Positions 34,213 through 46,473 of a stretch of 64,000 nucleotides of DNA are shown here, in pieces. The DNA comes from Eucalyptus grandis (Eukaryota > Streptophyta > Magnoliopsida > Myrtales > Myrtaceae). The notes beneath the pieces are model-generated. The model ran no database searches. It had not been told where the DNA came from and worked only from the letters and a program-made list of their open reading frames with translations. The first letter of the stretch is position 1; each line of letters opens with the position of its first letter. A program made the position numbers and the translations under genes. The stretch is taken from NCBI RefSeq assembly GCF_016545825.1, contig NC_052618.1:42292196-42356195 (forward strand), in the 5' to 3' direction.

Positions 34213-37027
34213 TTGTGTTTACCCTTCTATGGGCAATCTTTCTTATTCAAGCAATTGAATTCGGTCATTCCAAAAGCTTCAACCAACTTTAGTTGTACTG
34301 ATGCGGAGAAGGAAGCTCTTATGAAGTTCAAGCATGGTCTCACTGATCCTTCGAGATGCCTGTCGTCATGGACTGGCGGGGAATGTTGCAAGTGGGAAGG
34401 AGTCAAATGCGACAAAAAGACCAGTCATGTCCTAATGCTCAATCTTCATAACCCATATATTGAAGAGATCGTGTTCCCATCTTCAGATAAGTGCAGGTTG
34501 AGAGGTAACATAGTTCATTCTTTAACTGATCTTAGTGTGAATGACTTTTCATTCCAAAAAATCCCAATGTTCTTTGGTTCTCTTTAGAAACTAGAGTATC
34601 TTAACCTCTCATATGCAGGCTTTGACAGAGATATTCCTAGGCAGCTCAATAACCTTTCAAAATTACAGTATTTGGATCTTAGTGGTGACTTTGTTTTGGG
34701 TTACTTAACCTTGAACAACCTTAATTGGGTGTCGAAATTATCTTCTTTGAAATACTTGCACATGTCCAATGTTAACCTTTTTAAGAATGTTAACCTTTTC
34801 AAGGCTGAAGATTGGTTCAATTCCATCAACATGCTTCCATCTTTGCAATCTTTAGGATTAAGAGATTTTTAATTGCAAGATGTTTCTAGCTTTTTGCAGG
34901 CCAAATTCACCTCTCTTAAATTCCTCGATATCGGGTCTAATCAAATAAGTTCTTCTATTCCGCCGTGGATCCATAACTTGAGCAAGTAGAACATATTGAT
35001 TTGTCTGCCACCTTTCGTATTGAAGGGCCCATTTCCCATGGCAATCATTGAAAATAATCAAAGGCTTGTCTTTTTTGACGTGACTCAAAATTCTCTACAA
35101 GGCGATTTTCCAAAAAACTTAATATTTGCAAATTGCAAGTGGTACGACTACGCGACAACCACATCAGCGGAAATATTTCCAGCATTTTAAATGGTCCTCT
35201 TGGTTGCATAAAAAGTAGGTGGAAGATCTTTGATATTTCCCACAGTAATTCTAGTGGTGACCTACTAGATTAATTTAGAGATTTCAAAGAACTAGAGTGC
35301 CTTGATCTTTCATCGAACTCTGGTTTTGTACCTACCAATTTGTGGGAGCTATCATCTCTAAGAGAGTTGGATCTAAGTTATAACAAATTGAGCGGGACCA
35401 TTCCTGAGAATATCAGGCAACTACCGAATTTAAAGAACCTCTGGTAGGAGCAGTATTGGTTGTCTGGAGTTTTAAGCGAACTTCACTTTGAAAATCTCAA
35501 TGGTTTGACTAATTTATACATCTCCTCCAATGAGCTCATATTACATGTGAATCCTACTTGGGTTCCACCATTCCAAGTTCATGGGATAGATTTCTCAGAT
35601 TGCAAAGCAGGGTTTGCATTTCCGATATGCTTCAAACACAAAGGAACATTACGGGGTTGATAAGGTCAAATGCGAGCATCTGAAATGACATTCCTAATTG
35701 GCTCTATAGCATTTCCTCTAATATTAAAGTTTTGGATATCTCAAGCAACATGCGTAGGGGCCCAACATATCGGAGACAAGATGCCACGGTTAACAATATT
35801 GAGACTTTCAGGTAATAATCTCACCGGTGGCATTTCAAGTTCTCTGTGTATGTTGAAACAACTAGTTGAAATTAATCTCTAAAGAACCAACTGTCTGGGA
35901 GACTTCCTTGATGTTGGGGAGCATCGCAATTGTTGAAATTATTTTTATTTGGGGATAACAAGTTAAATGGTCAGAATCCGAAATCTTTGTGCCATCTTCA
36001 GCAATTATTCGTTCTTAGCCTACGTAGGAATCTCTTTAGTAGAGTAATCCCAAACTGTTTGTCAATTCTACGTTGGATTGTTTTTTTTTTTTTTTTTGAT
36101 CTCAGCGACAATGAATTCCCAAGTAGGTTACCTCCATTTGGGAAACATCCTCAATCATTGGAATATATCAATTTAGAGAAAATCGCTTTGTTGGAGGCAT
36201 TCCTCCCCAACTTTGCCAACTTCTCTATCTACGTTTACTGAGCCTCACACGGAATAACATTTCTGGACCCATTCCCAATTGTATTGGCGGGTTCACATCT
36301 AAGTTTGATGGCGATCATTCTAACGATTGGCCATACGTTATCGGTCTCCATTTAATGGTTAACACAAAGGGAGCTAACCAAGATTATGTTTAGTTTGCAG
36401 ACTTCTTAATCGATCTCTCAGCAAACATGTTGGATGGAGAGATACTGGAAGAGTTCACTAGGCTTAGCGAACTTTGAAATCTGAACCTCTCTCAGAATAA
36501 TTTGAGTGGACACATACCCTCAAACATTGGTGACATGAAAGACTTGGAATCTCTTGATCTTTCTAGAAACAAATTGTCGGGTTCCATCCCTCCAGGCATA
36601 TCCAACCTAGACTTCTTTAGTCATCTAAATTTATCCTTTAATAGACTCTCCGGCCCTATTCTGTCCAACAACCATCTATGCACTGTGGACGATGAATCTG
36701 TTTATCACGGTAATAACAGACTCTATGGAGCTCCTCTTTCAAAAATTGTCCCAGAGATGAGCCACCCGGTGCCGTTGGTGATAATTCAAGAGGAGATAGG
36801 CCAGAGAAGGCAATTTGGATATATCCACAATTGGTTCTGTGTAGGATTTGGACCAGGTTTTATAGTGTGATTTCTGGGATTTTGTAGCATCTTGCACTTT
36901 AAGCGATCTTGGAGGATCTCATTTTGGAGTGATGGATAGGACCATTGAGAAATTCTCGATGGCAATGATGATCGCCATGCTTTGGTTTAAGACAACATTT
37001 GCAAAATGCCAATAGGAGCTTGCTCAG
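34213..37027 (+). pseudogene. LRR-RLP pseudogene (type II, block B)
   Basis: Full-length but broken copy of the type II receptor, from the signal-peptide region to the tail. Lesions shared with pseudogene II-A: ATA in place of ATG, TAG at 34585-34587, TAG at 35445-35447, the poly-T run at 36081-36097 and the NVNLFK duplication near 34770-34800. Private lesions include a 24-base in-frame deletion at about 34533, a stop at 34870-34872, frame changes near 34985 and 35120, and a TGA inside the transmembrane segment (GPGFIV then stop, near 36868). The last coding bases (GAGCTTGCTCAG) align with the stop region of the type I genes. It does not carry the transposon of copy A. The giant LTR element starts only about 30 bases downstream. 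Confidence 0.9.
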
Positions 37028-37058
37028 CGGTAAAACTCGCTTCTTTCCTGCTAACAAA

Positions 37059-39320
37059 TGTCATGACCTCTTTTTTCAGCGCCTGAGTAGGGCAAGCGCC
37101 TACGGAGGCTAATGGTTTGGCTACGTCTATTAGGCCTAATCCGGGCTTTCCCAAGCCCACCAATTCACGACTTAATAGTCCAAGTTTTTAACCTGTAAGT
37201 TAATTTTAAAATGGAGTCGCTACTAATCGATTTGGGGTAGGTCGATTAAAAACCCAAGCGAAGTATCGAGAGAAATACTCGCTCCTGTGCAACCAGAGAA
37301 ACTAGGTTCGAGGACTTGATTACACTAATTAATCACTAATATCATTCTTGTACCTAATCTTGTTTATACCCTAAGGCTTTTTGGATGTTTGAGGGATTTT
37401 CCATACATTTTGTTGGGGAAAACATTTTTAGTCTATTTCTATTTTTTTTTAACATAAAAAGCATTCTTTTTGGGTTTTTGATCTTTTCTAAAAATATAAA
37501 TCATTTTTTGGTTTTTTCTGACTTTTTGGCTTTTTTTGGGAAAATATGAGATATTTTTGGTTTTTTTTTTGGAAAATAAATTATTTTTTTGAATTTTTTA
37601 TTTTATTTATTAAAATATTATTTTATATTATAATAATATAAAAACGAACCAGGTTAGATCCCCGGTTGGGTCCGACCCGGCTCATTAAAACCTGTGGTCC
37701 GGGTCCGGACTGGATTGGGTTTGACGACCCAAGCCGGCACAACCCGAGCCTGCACCGACTTGTGATCCAAATCCAAACCCCAATAGGGTTGGGCTTGATA
37801 TGCAGGCCTAGTCTGGTCTCTTTTTTATTTCAAGGGGCCAAGTAGCTCGTCGTTATGAAATTGACCCGGCCCATGTTCACCTAGCCCAATTTGTCTAAAA
37901 ACCTTACCCGGTTCGCGACCCACGCTCGACCCGATCTTCAGCCGCTGACCTAGCTTGCAACCGCGACCCAATTCCTAAAAACCCTACCCAGATCCAACCC
38001 GCTTGATGACCCAGTTCCAAAAAAAAAAAAACTAACCCAACTCAGCTCTGCTTGATGACCTGTCTTCTTTCCTCGCCGACCTGGCCCTGGAACCTTTGAG
38101 ATCTAGCGATCCGCGGCGAAGGTGGCCGAGCCCGTCTCAGCCTGAGCTTGGCCCTCGGCCTGTACCGCCATAGCCGACCCCCTATTGCCCATTATCGCCC
38201 CTCGCCGCCAGTCACCAGGGTTCCATCAGTGACGGGCGAGTTCATCTAAGACCTCCGTCGAGCACCTAGAGGAGGCTAGTTGAGGGGGCAAAGTTGAGCC
38301 CTTTAGACTCGGGATCATGACGAAGCTCCAAGTAGGTGAATGGAGGGGATCGGGGGGCAATCTACAAACGATCGGGGGGGGACTCACGTGAAGCTGATGG
38401 CTGCAAGTCTCGACCCGACGATCCCAGCACACAGCAGAACAACTAAGAAATGGACAAACCCTACTGCAACAAGGGGGCACGACGTCAGGTGGTCGGTCTA
38501 GTGAAGGCCCACGGCGTCGAAGTAGTTGTGAGCAATGACAAGGAAGCAACGATGGCGTTGGGCAGCGTCGACGGCACCTCGTCCCTCCCTCAGATCTGGA
38601 CTTCCTTGCTCACAGCCTCGGCTTCTCTCCTCCGAAACCAACCTTCTCCCTTCTTGGGTTCACTCACCACCGGTCTCCCTTGAAGTCTCTTGAGGGAGGC
38701 CGTTTGAGCTCGTGACCCCTCTCTACCTTGCTCGCTCTTTAAGTTCCCTTGAAATCTCTCAAGGGATCTCTCTGAGCTCGTTGGCTTCTATGTGTTCGTC
38801 GACGGAGGTGGCGCCCCCCTATTTTTAGGCAAGGGGGTCCGGTTGATGGAGGGGCTCGGCCATCGGCCTTTGGCTTGCCGACCGGACCCCTGCAACTGAA
38901 CTGACGTCCCATCCTCGCTTCTCCATTGAGGCAGGCTTGGCATTGAAGGTGGCCATCAATGGCGCTTGAGATCTGTCTCTTCCGGCCGATGTCGGCCTAC
39001 CCTCCTCGGTCGTAGGTGTTGCGCTAGCGTCGTGCGAGTTACAGAGGTTTGGGGAAGAAGACAAGGGAGGAAGGAGACAAGGAGAGAAGGGGTCGGGCCG
39101 AGTTGCATGGGCTGGGCCTGTGGGGGCCCACACGAAGGAAGAGAAGGGAGAAAGGGCTGGGTGTGAAGGCCCAACCCCATGCAAATGTGGCTCATTTTGT
39201 TCCTTTTTGCTTTATTTTTTTTGTTTTTTTATTATAAAAAATAAAAATAAGGAAAATAAGGATTAAAAGAGAGATTGAGGCCTAATTAAAAAAAAACTAA
39301 TTGAAATTTAGGTGTCAACA
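37059..39320 (-). repeat. left LTR (3' LTR) of the giant element
   Basis: 2262 bases, TGTCATGACC to GGTGTCAACA in plus orientation. Collinear with 57608-59914 with roughly 10% differences in sampled stretches, so the insertion is not recent. The TATA-like box of the other LTR is changed here (CTATTTTTAGG near 38819). Open frames within it (for example 38450-38683 and 38825-39195) are not supported as genes. Confidence 0.88.
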
Positions 39321-39333
39321 GCTGCCCCTCTTT
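39321..39333 (-). other. polypurine tract of the giant element
   Basis: AAAGAGGGGCAGC on the minus strand, directly before the LTR start TGTTGACACC. This is the expected primer for plus-strand synthesis and fixes the orientation. Confidence 0.8.
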
Positions 39334-39587
39334 GAAGGTGAGCTCGTAGAGATTGCATTCAAAGATAAACTGATATCTAAATTTTGTCTATGTATATGCA
39401 AAGATTATATTTTATTTTGGGACCTATTGTCCTATGTAAAAAAAGAGCAATATATCATTACACATACTAAGACAAATAAGAATATACCTACAATTACTTA
39501 CCGGGAATGAGTGAGATAGGGTGCGAACCCCGAGTTTGGCAAGTATCAAGGTATCATCTTACCTGGTGATGTGAGGAGATTGTTTTT

Positions 39588-40075
39588 CCAAGACCCAAAC
39601 CTTTTTCGATTGCCTTGATGGAAAATTGCTTTTCTAGGACCCGAACCATTCTTCGGTCGTCTATTAGAGCAATAAGTGGTTTGTCTAGGACCCAAACCTT
39701 TCTTCAGTCGCCTTAACAGGAAATTGCTCTTCCAGGACCCAAACCATTCTTTGATCGCCTATCAAAGCAATAAGTGGTTTGTCTAGGACTCGAACCTTTC
39801 TTCGATCGTCTTGACGAGAAATTGCTTTTTCAGGATCCAAATCATTATTCGATCGCCCGTTAGAGCAATAAGTGGTTTGTTTAGGACCCAAACATTTTTT
39901 CGGTCGCCTTAATAGGGAATTATCTTTCCAGGACCCGAACCATTCTTCAGTTGCCTGTTAGAGCAATAAGTGTTTTGTCTAGGACCCGAACCTTTCTTCG
40001 ATCGCCTTGACGAGGAATTGCCTTTCTAGGACTCGAATCATTCTTCAGTCACCTGTTAGAGTAATAAGTTGTTTA
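39588..40075. repeat. tandem repeat family 1, about 100-bp dimeric unit
   Basis: Nearly five copies of a unit of about 100 bases, each made of two related halves that start AGGACCCGAACC. One half contains CCTTTCTTCGATCGCC and the other CCATTCTTCGGTCGCC followed by TTAGAGCAATAAGTGGTTTG. Located between the end of the internal region and the 3' LTR. Confidence 0.85.
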
Positions 40076-40120
40076 CTCGACCTTTCTCGAGGGATGTGCC
40101 GACCTTTCTCAAGGCATTTG

Positions 40121-40440
40121 TTTGTGGAGTGCCTGATCCTCTATCAGGGATACCGGTTGGTGGGGTGCCTGATCCTCCGTCGTGACACCCGTGCTGGGTG
40201 TTTGATCCTCTGTCACGAACACCGATTATGGGGTGCCTGATCCTCTGTCAAGGACACCGGTGGTAGAGTGCTTGATCCTCTGTCAAGGACACCGGATGTG
40301 GGGTGCCTGATCCTTTGTCAAGGACACCGGTTGTGGGGTGTCTGATCTCTGTCAAGGACACCGATTGTGGGGTGTTTAATCCTCTGTCAAGGACATTGAT
40401 TGGGGGGTGCCTGATCCTCTGTTAAGGACATTGGTTGGTT
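40121..40440. repeat. tandem repeat family 2, about 36-bp unit, nine copies
   Basis: Nine copies spaced 33-37 bases, consensus around GGGGTGCCTGATCCTCTGTC then AAGGACACCGGTTGT. The array adjoins family 1 on the left. A CGACCTTTCTC motif stands at both edges of the array (near 40078 and 40467). Confidence 0.85.
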
Positions 40441-40659
40441 ACCTGATCTTTCTCGGGAGATGCGCCGACCTTTCTTAGGGCATCTGTTTGTGGGAAGATA
40501 TCTAGACATTCACAGGTATTGAAAGAGTACATGGATATTCATAAATACTAACCTGAAGGATATCTAGTTGTTCGCAAGCATCGAATGGGTACTTAGATGA
40601 TCACAAGTACGAACTCTAGAAGGTGCCTAGACGTTCGCAGGCATTAAAGGAGTACCTAG

Positions 40660-41610
40660 TAGATGGAATATCGAGGATGTACCTGAAATATTCATGAAGG
40701 TCTCTCAGCTCCTAGTATGTGGAATATTAAGGATGGGCCTCGCAAATTCGTGAAGGTCTCCCACCTCCTGGCTATTGGAATATCGAGGACATGCCTCGCA
40801 TATTCATGAAGGTCTCCCACCTCCTGGCAATTGGAATATTGAGGACGTACCTTGGATATTCATGAAGGTATTTCACCTCTTGGTGATGAGAATGTCGATG
40901 ACGTACCTCGCATATTCGTGAAGGTCTCTCACCTCCTGGTAAAGGGGAGTATCGAGGACGTACCTGGGATATTCATGAAGGTCTCTCACCTCCTGATAAT
41001 GGGAATATCGAGGGCATGCCTCGAGTATTCGTGAAGGTCTCGTGTCTCGCATATTCGTGAAGGTCTCTCACCTCCTAATAAAGAGGAATATTGATGACGT
41101 ACCTGGGGTATTCATGAAGGTCTCTCAACTCCTAGTAAAGGGGAATATCAAAGACATACCTCGCATATTCGTGAATGTCTCTCACCGCCTCGTAAAGGGG
41201 AATATCGAGGACGTACCTGGGATATTCATGAAGGTTTCTCAACTCCTAGTAAAGGGGAATATCAAAGACATACCTTGCATATTCGTGAATGTCTCTCACT
41301 GCCTCGTAAAAGGGAATATCAAGGACGTACCTGGGATATTCATGAAGGTCTCCCACCTCTTGGTAAAGGGAAATATCAAAGATATACCTCGCATATTCGT
41401 GAAGGTCTCTCACCGCCTAGTAAAGAGGAATATCGAGAACGTACCTGGGATATTCATGAAGGTCTCTCACCTCTTGGTAAAGGGGAATATCAAAGACATA
41501 CCTTGCATATTCGTGAAGGTCTCTCATCTCCTGGTAAAGGGGAGTATCGAGGATGTGCCCCGCATATTCATGAAGATCTCTCACCTCCTGGTAAAGGAGA
41601 TAACTGGATA
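40660..41610. repeat. tandem repeat family 3, 57-bp unit in 114-bp dimers, about 17 copies
   Basis: About 17 units of 57 bases containing ATATTC(A/G)TGAAGGTCTC and CACCTCCTGGTAAAGGGGAA. Two unit types tend to alternate: one has CCTGGGATATTCATGAAGG, the other CCTCGCATATTCGTGAAGG. This gives a 114-bp higher-order period. Because 57 is a multiple of three, the array is open for 190 codons (41042-41611), which is a length effect rather than a gene. One shortened unit occurs near 41025-41060. Confidence 0.88.
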
Positions 41611-41611
41611 G

Positions 41612-43790
41612 TTACAAGCATCTAAACTCTGGCGATATCTCTGATCTCTGAGAGTATGTCTGCTATTTGTCTAATATGCACACATGATCGTATATGCTGT
41701 AAATTCATGGATTTAAATGTGATTCATTAATGACAATTTTGTTAGTTTTGCATCATTCGAATTCCACTAGAGAAAATTTCGACGACAACGTTCATTTAGA
41801 ATGTAGATGTCTTGAACATGCTAGATGAGAGACTTTCAGTTTGAAAGGACTTTCCGCTCACTCTCATGGGAAGGGTTGTTTTATCCTGATCATTGATGTA
41901 GGATTTATAAGGACCACACTATCTCACTGTCATCATGTCAGCAAGGGTCCAAGTATTCTTGCAAGTGGTACGACTTTACCAATATGAGAGGTCTTTGTCA
42001 GGACCATAATGTAAGCTTGTCAATGGCTTATCAAAGGGGACTATCGAGGTCAAGACTTCTGAAAGAACTGCCGCACGATCATCTCTGGGTTTACCAATCA
42101 AGAATCTTGCGAAAAGAGGTAGAATAATCTTGCTCGTACTTCTTCAAGTGATGCTTATAGATATATGAAATCATACGTTAATTAAAGTGCCATAGTCTGA
42201 AAAGGCTTTTACAATGGGATGCAATGTAGGCTTGACTCATGTGTAAAAAAGTGAGAGTTGGTGATTGCCTTAGCATTGTCGCCGGTCTTTCTTCTTACTG
42301 TCAGATAGAGGTTTTATGAACCATAACAGCAATTTTTTTCTTAGTTGTATTTTTGTCTTGGGAGGGCATTGGCTTTGTTTTTACTAGACACACTGCTTTT
42401 TCATGCTCATGGTTTTTAATTCCAATTTTCTCATTTGTGGGCATTGACCTTGCTTTTACCAGGTACACTGCTTTTTCATGCCCTTAGTTTTTTCATTTTT
42501 GTTGTTTGAGGAACTGGCCTAGGTAAGTTTAAACAAAACACTGCTGTTAGACTCTTGAGTCTTCATCTTCAGTTGGCGCTCCAAATTATACTGCTTGAAT
42601 GGCAGTAATTCTTGATTTGTCTCAACGTGAGGGTAAAATTACAAACTCAATTCGGCTATATAGTGGATACAAGTGCATAAAGAAGGAATTGCTCTTCGTG
42701 ATTCTAGGGCACTTAAATTAATGCAAGTATTCATATGCAATAAAGACACTCGAAGATTGATATAAGTGCAAGCAAGAAAATTTATACCCCTTTTTCTCAC
42801 CTTATGATGTTGCTTTGCCTCTGATCTGCCCCAATGTTGGGTGGTTATTTGACTGGGGTAGGACAGAAATTTCACTAATGTATGGGGCTCAAAGGGATGA
42901 GCAATGGAATGTATTTCACTGTTTTGGTTATCGTACCATTCGCGAGGGAACTATTTACCCTGCAGTCATGGAATCTTTTGCATTTATCTCACAAGTGTAT
43001 AAATGGGGGACTGTGTGTAGGATATAGCTTGGCTTTCATCATCCTGACACACCTCATTTAGCATGCTCAATCAATTTTGTATTCTTCACTTAGCTGTATA
43101 TTCTAATAATCCTTAGTGGAATTAATGATTTAGACAAACAAAATCATCATTCAAAATCCATTTGGAAAAGGCATGCGGCATTTTAAACGTGAAAGATTTT
43201 GCACTCTCAGAACAAATGAATGGTTTTTACTCAAAAAGACTTTACTAACAGATTTAGGGTGAACAAAATGGTGTTTCCAAATATGTTAAATTTTGAACAT
43301 CAAAAGGGTTATTCATAAATGGGTATCAATGGATTGTCCCTATTAAGTAAAGAAATGACACAAGAAGGATCAGTCGGGATTGGGGATCTGATCATTAATT
43401 TGATGGGCACCTCTATCCTTGCCCCTGCAAAAGAGAAGATGCAGAAATAGATCAGTTAGTAGGATCAAATGTGAATTGAGGCCTGAATGATTTTTTTCAT
43501 CTACTTTGATGATATTTGAGGCACCATTTCATTTTAGAGAGCTTATCAGAGTCTGACATGTCTCTCATTGAGTTGTTATTCATGTCTTCGATGGTCAGGT
43601 GATCCCGCAACAAATAAGAGAGAACATGTTAGTCATGAATTCATTCGGGGTTTGACTAATTGGAAGCGATACAACGTTACCCTTCATTGGTTTGCAAATG
43701 ATTGGATAGACCTGAGGCATGAGGAGGATATGAAACCTGCACTTTTCACTCTGTTAGGTCACTTGCTCTCTTGTAATTTGCAAGCGCAAG
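41612..43790 (-). other. long 3' untranslated part of the giant element
   Basis: No domain is recognisable on either strand. CACTGCTTTTTCATGC occurs twice (near 42387 and 42468) in a short local duplication. Two plus-strand frames (42815-43027, 43568-43834) are isolated and match nothing I know. Confidence 0.45.
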
Positions 43791-43795
43791 AGAAG

Positions 43796-43915
43796 CAATT
43801 TTTTTTTATATTAGTTTTTACATATGGCAACTAGTTGCCACTCCCGAGGCTCAAACCCCGGTCGCATCTGGACCACTTCATCCCCCATACCACTAGGCTA
43901 AGGCGTTGGTGGTGT
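43796..43915 (-). repeat. tRNA-derived SINE-like sequence
   Basis: On the minus strand TAGCCTAGTGGTA fits an RNA polymerase III A box. About 42 bases later GGGTTTGAGCC resembles a B box. The sequence ends in ATATAAAAAAAA. The arrangement is that of a plant tRNA-related SINE inserted in the giant element. Target duplications were not found, and the B box is imperfect. Confidence 0.45.
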
Positions 43916-44229
43916 CCGTAGGGCGTTTCTTTTTTCATTTAACCGAACCGGCTTCTGGACGACCCGTCCTTTCATACCAAGTTAGGTAGATCGATATGGG
44001 TCACTTGATTTGCCCAAATTAACCATTAAGTTTGGTTCTTGAGTCCTAATGCTTCCTATCAATAGGGGGAATATGTCAAAAGCAAGCTTAAAGAGAGGGA
44101 GTATTGGAAACGATACCAAATTACCCTTTCCCAAAGTTTGTATTTGCTGACTCCTAGGGAAATTTGAATGTCAATGACAACCTTTTGTCTTGACATAGTT
44201 CAACATCTCTTTCGATCGGCCTTCCTCGT

Positions 44230-44712
44230 TCATGGCCATGTATGCATGATTGATGGTCGTTGATTCATCTTCAACGCCTTCCTTCTGTGGAATTTTTCTT
44301 TTGTCTTTGACCATATGCCATTAGCAGCATTGGGCAAAGTCATGTACTTCAAGCTTCCATAGAATCTGAGATGCATAATCAAAACCTCCAATTCTCTAAT
44401 GGCAATCACTTCTTGGGAGAGCATGTGTTTGGAGTAAGAAGTGAGGTTTCTAGGTCCTAACGTCATCATTTGAAATAAGGGGCTAGAGACTGCTTCGACT
44501 ATCTGGATTTTCCCCCTGTTGACAGTAGTTAATTCAAAGGAAGATAAGAAATTCCTTTTCTGCGCTTCTTGGCTTGTCGAAGCTGGAAATCCCATTGATG
44601 AAACCGCAGCATCTAGTTGCTCGGGCACGTTGTGGGGAAAAGATATTACTCCGGCTTGAGAAGGAGTTGGGCAGGCGTAAGGCAGAGTGCATAGTGCTCT
44701 AGGGACAGCCAC
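44230..44712 (-). pseudogene. gag-region remnant of the giant element, unassigned part
   Basis: An open frame of about 160 codons on the element's coding strand, continuing the gag-like block at 44950-45790. I recognise no domain in it. In Tat/Ogre elements the region after the gag core links to protease, so it may be the gag C-terminus. The neighbouring frames are interrupted. Confidence 0.35.
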
Positions 44713-44949
44713 AAAATGGGAAGGTTGAGAGCAGCTTCAAGTTCAACCGGATACCTGTGCCTATTACGTCTTATCTTTCATTTCCTGTAAATAGAAGAGA
44801 GGGGATGTCAATTTCAAAATTATGTTAAGGGAACAAGACTTACCCCTTTTTGAAAATGATGATCTTTTCTGTTTGCCATTGCTTTCTTGAAATAGTGTCT
44901 TCAAATTTGGCGAGTTCACATGATGCGCCAACTTCAAATGCCCCCTGTC

Positions 44950-45790
44950 ACGCTAAGTCAAAGGAGATGATATTCTGAGACATGAAGTGAGTGAGTCAGA
45001 AAGACAAACATGATAAGAGGCACTTTGATAGTATTGGTTTTGAAATCAAGCTCTTTTGAGTTCTTTGCCTCCAGTAGACTCGAAGTATTCACATGAGAGG
45101 ACCACTTCATTGAAGCTACGGAAGTGCAATCCATGCAACCAACAAGCCGCTTACGGGGTAAAGCTCCTATGAATAGCTTTATCATTTCTTCTTTGGCCAG
45201 TTGAGGGTAGATTTGCATCATAAAAGTCTTCCACCTTCCTGCATACGCTCAGAAATGTTCCATTGGTCTTCTTCTGAAGTGCACTAAGTTCTCGCAAGGC
45301 AGTTCAATTCCAATCTGGCTTTGGTACTGATGTAGGAATGCAGAGGACAATTCATTCCAATCCCTCATGAGGTAGATATTTGCCGTGATGAACCATTGCA
45401 ATATAGGCCATGTAAGACTTTCTTGAAATGCCTGAGTTGTGAATGATGTCGGGCTGTACTATCGACTCATTTTAACATGGAAATATTACAAGTGGAACAC
45501 GGGGCAAGTCATGCCGCTATACTTGCGGAGATTAGGTACCCACATTTCTCTGGGGGTCATAATCCTATGAAGGCAAGACGGGCCTGCCGTGTCTTGATTA
45601 GGCCACTGGTTTTCCCATTGTATATTCATTAAGGTGATGAATTCTACAACTTTTGGAAAGCTAGACTCTACCGAGATCATCTCATGGCTTTCCTTTGGGT
45701 CGAAATCACCAAATGAGGATAAGGCGTTTACGTCATCCTCATGGTTAGGCGACAAGCTTCGCAATTGATTGGGAGACAAGTCACGACGGA
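44950..45790 (-). pseudogene. gag-like block 2 (Tat/Ogre type), broken
   Basis: Minus-strand frames carry LRKYSGMTCPVFHL, then after a stop FQESLTWPILQWF with DWNELSSAFLHQYQS, then AYAGRWKTF and LAKEEMIKLFIGALPR. This is the normal order of the retrotransposon gag domain (YxGxxxPxxHL, F..SLTG.ALRWF, W.EL..AF..Q) of Tat/Ogre gag. At least two stops and frame changes are present. It is clearly different in sequence from the gag block at 55730-56340. Confidence 0.65.
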
Positions 45791-46473
45791 TGAAAGTTTC
45801 ATCTTCTAAAAGATGTTGGATCCTGTGTGTGGGTTGGAGGCAGTCATACGATGAATGGCCGATTTCATCTATTTAATACTAGTGGCCCTCGGGATTGTAT
45901 CTTAGAGACTGGTAGCCTTCGGGATTGTACCTTAGGGGATGCTCAAAAGTCTTGGTGTAGCAACTCATTGGTTGTCAGGTTTTGCCTACATTCAGTAGCG
46001 GGCGTTAACTTGAATTGCTTAGGCCTTCTTTTCTTGACTCCTGGTTCGGACCTTTTGAGTAAAGCCCTTTGTTTCGCCAGCAAGACTTTGTCAAGGAGGT
46101 TGGGAGTTGGTGGAGTTTCATTCCCTAAGTTGATGAGGGTCGGCATTCTTTGGATCCTAGCTCTTGCAATAAGCTTGAGAAGCTGTCGTGTCATGCTTCG
46201 GTTCTAAGTAGTGTTGACTTCGTCTACGGGCTTTTTGCCTTTCCTAGTGGGAAGTTTATCAGTAATAAGACGTTGTTCAGTCACCCATTTATCATGTAAG
46301 GCTACATTGATATCTTCTTCTGCGAGCTGCAGGTCAGATTGGGCGGTCAGGCTCTTCCTTGATATGGCATGTGTTTTTAAAAACATATTACCCCTCATTT
46401 TTGTGACTATCGGCTCTCTATGCTCCGCAATTATCGGCTCTTCGTAAGGTAGGGTGATGTTGGCGTTGATATA
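45791..46473 (-). pseudogene. gag-region remnant between the gag blocks
   Basis: Minus-strand frames (46204-46473, 45943-46194) read NANITLPYEEPIIAEHREPI and a basic stretch; interrupted by stops. No named domain is seen. It lies directly left of the nested SIRE element. Confidence 0.35.

Noticed and set aside
38226..39237. Overlapping ORFs on both strands in the left LTR (and the same in 58502-59881)
   Set aside because: They are in LTR sequence, are not conserved between the two LTR copies and show no domain.
39588..41610. CRISPR-like array of repeats
   Set aside because: There are no unique spacers; units are contiguous tandem repeats in the 3' UTR of a plant retroelement.
41042..41625. 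190-codon repetitive ORF (VPGIFMKVSH-type repeats)
   Set aside because: The frame is open only because the 57-bp tandem unit is a multiple of three; it runs against the element's coding strand and has no family match.
42815..43834. Two plus-strand ORFs with Trp-rich sequence
   Set aside because: They are isolated, opposite to the element's orientation and match no family I know.
43840..43915. Functional tRNA gene on the minus strand
   Set aside because: A box fits but the B box is imperfect and no cloverleaf with paired acceptor stem can be drawn by eye; a SINE is more likely.
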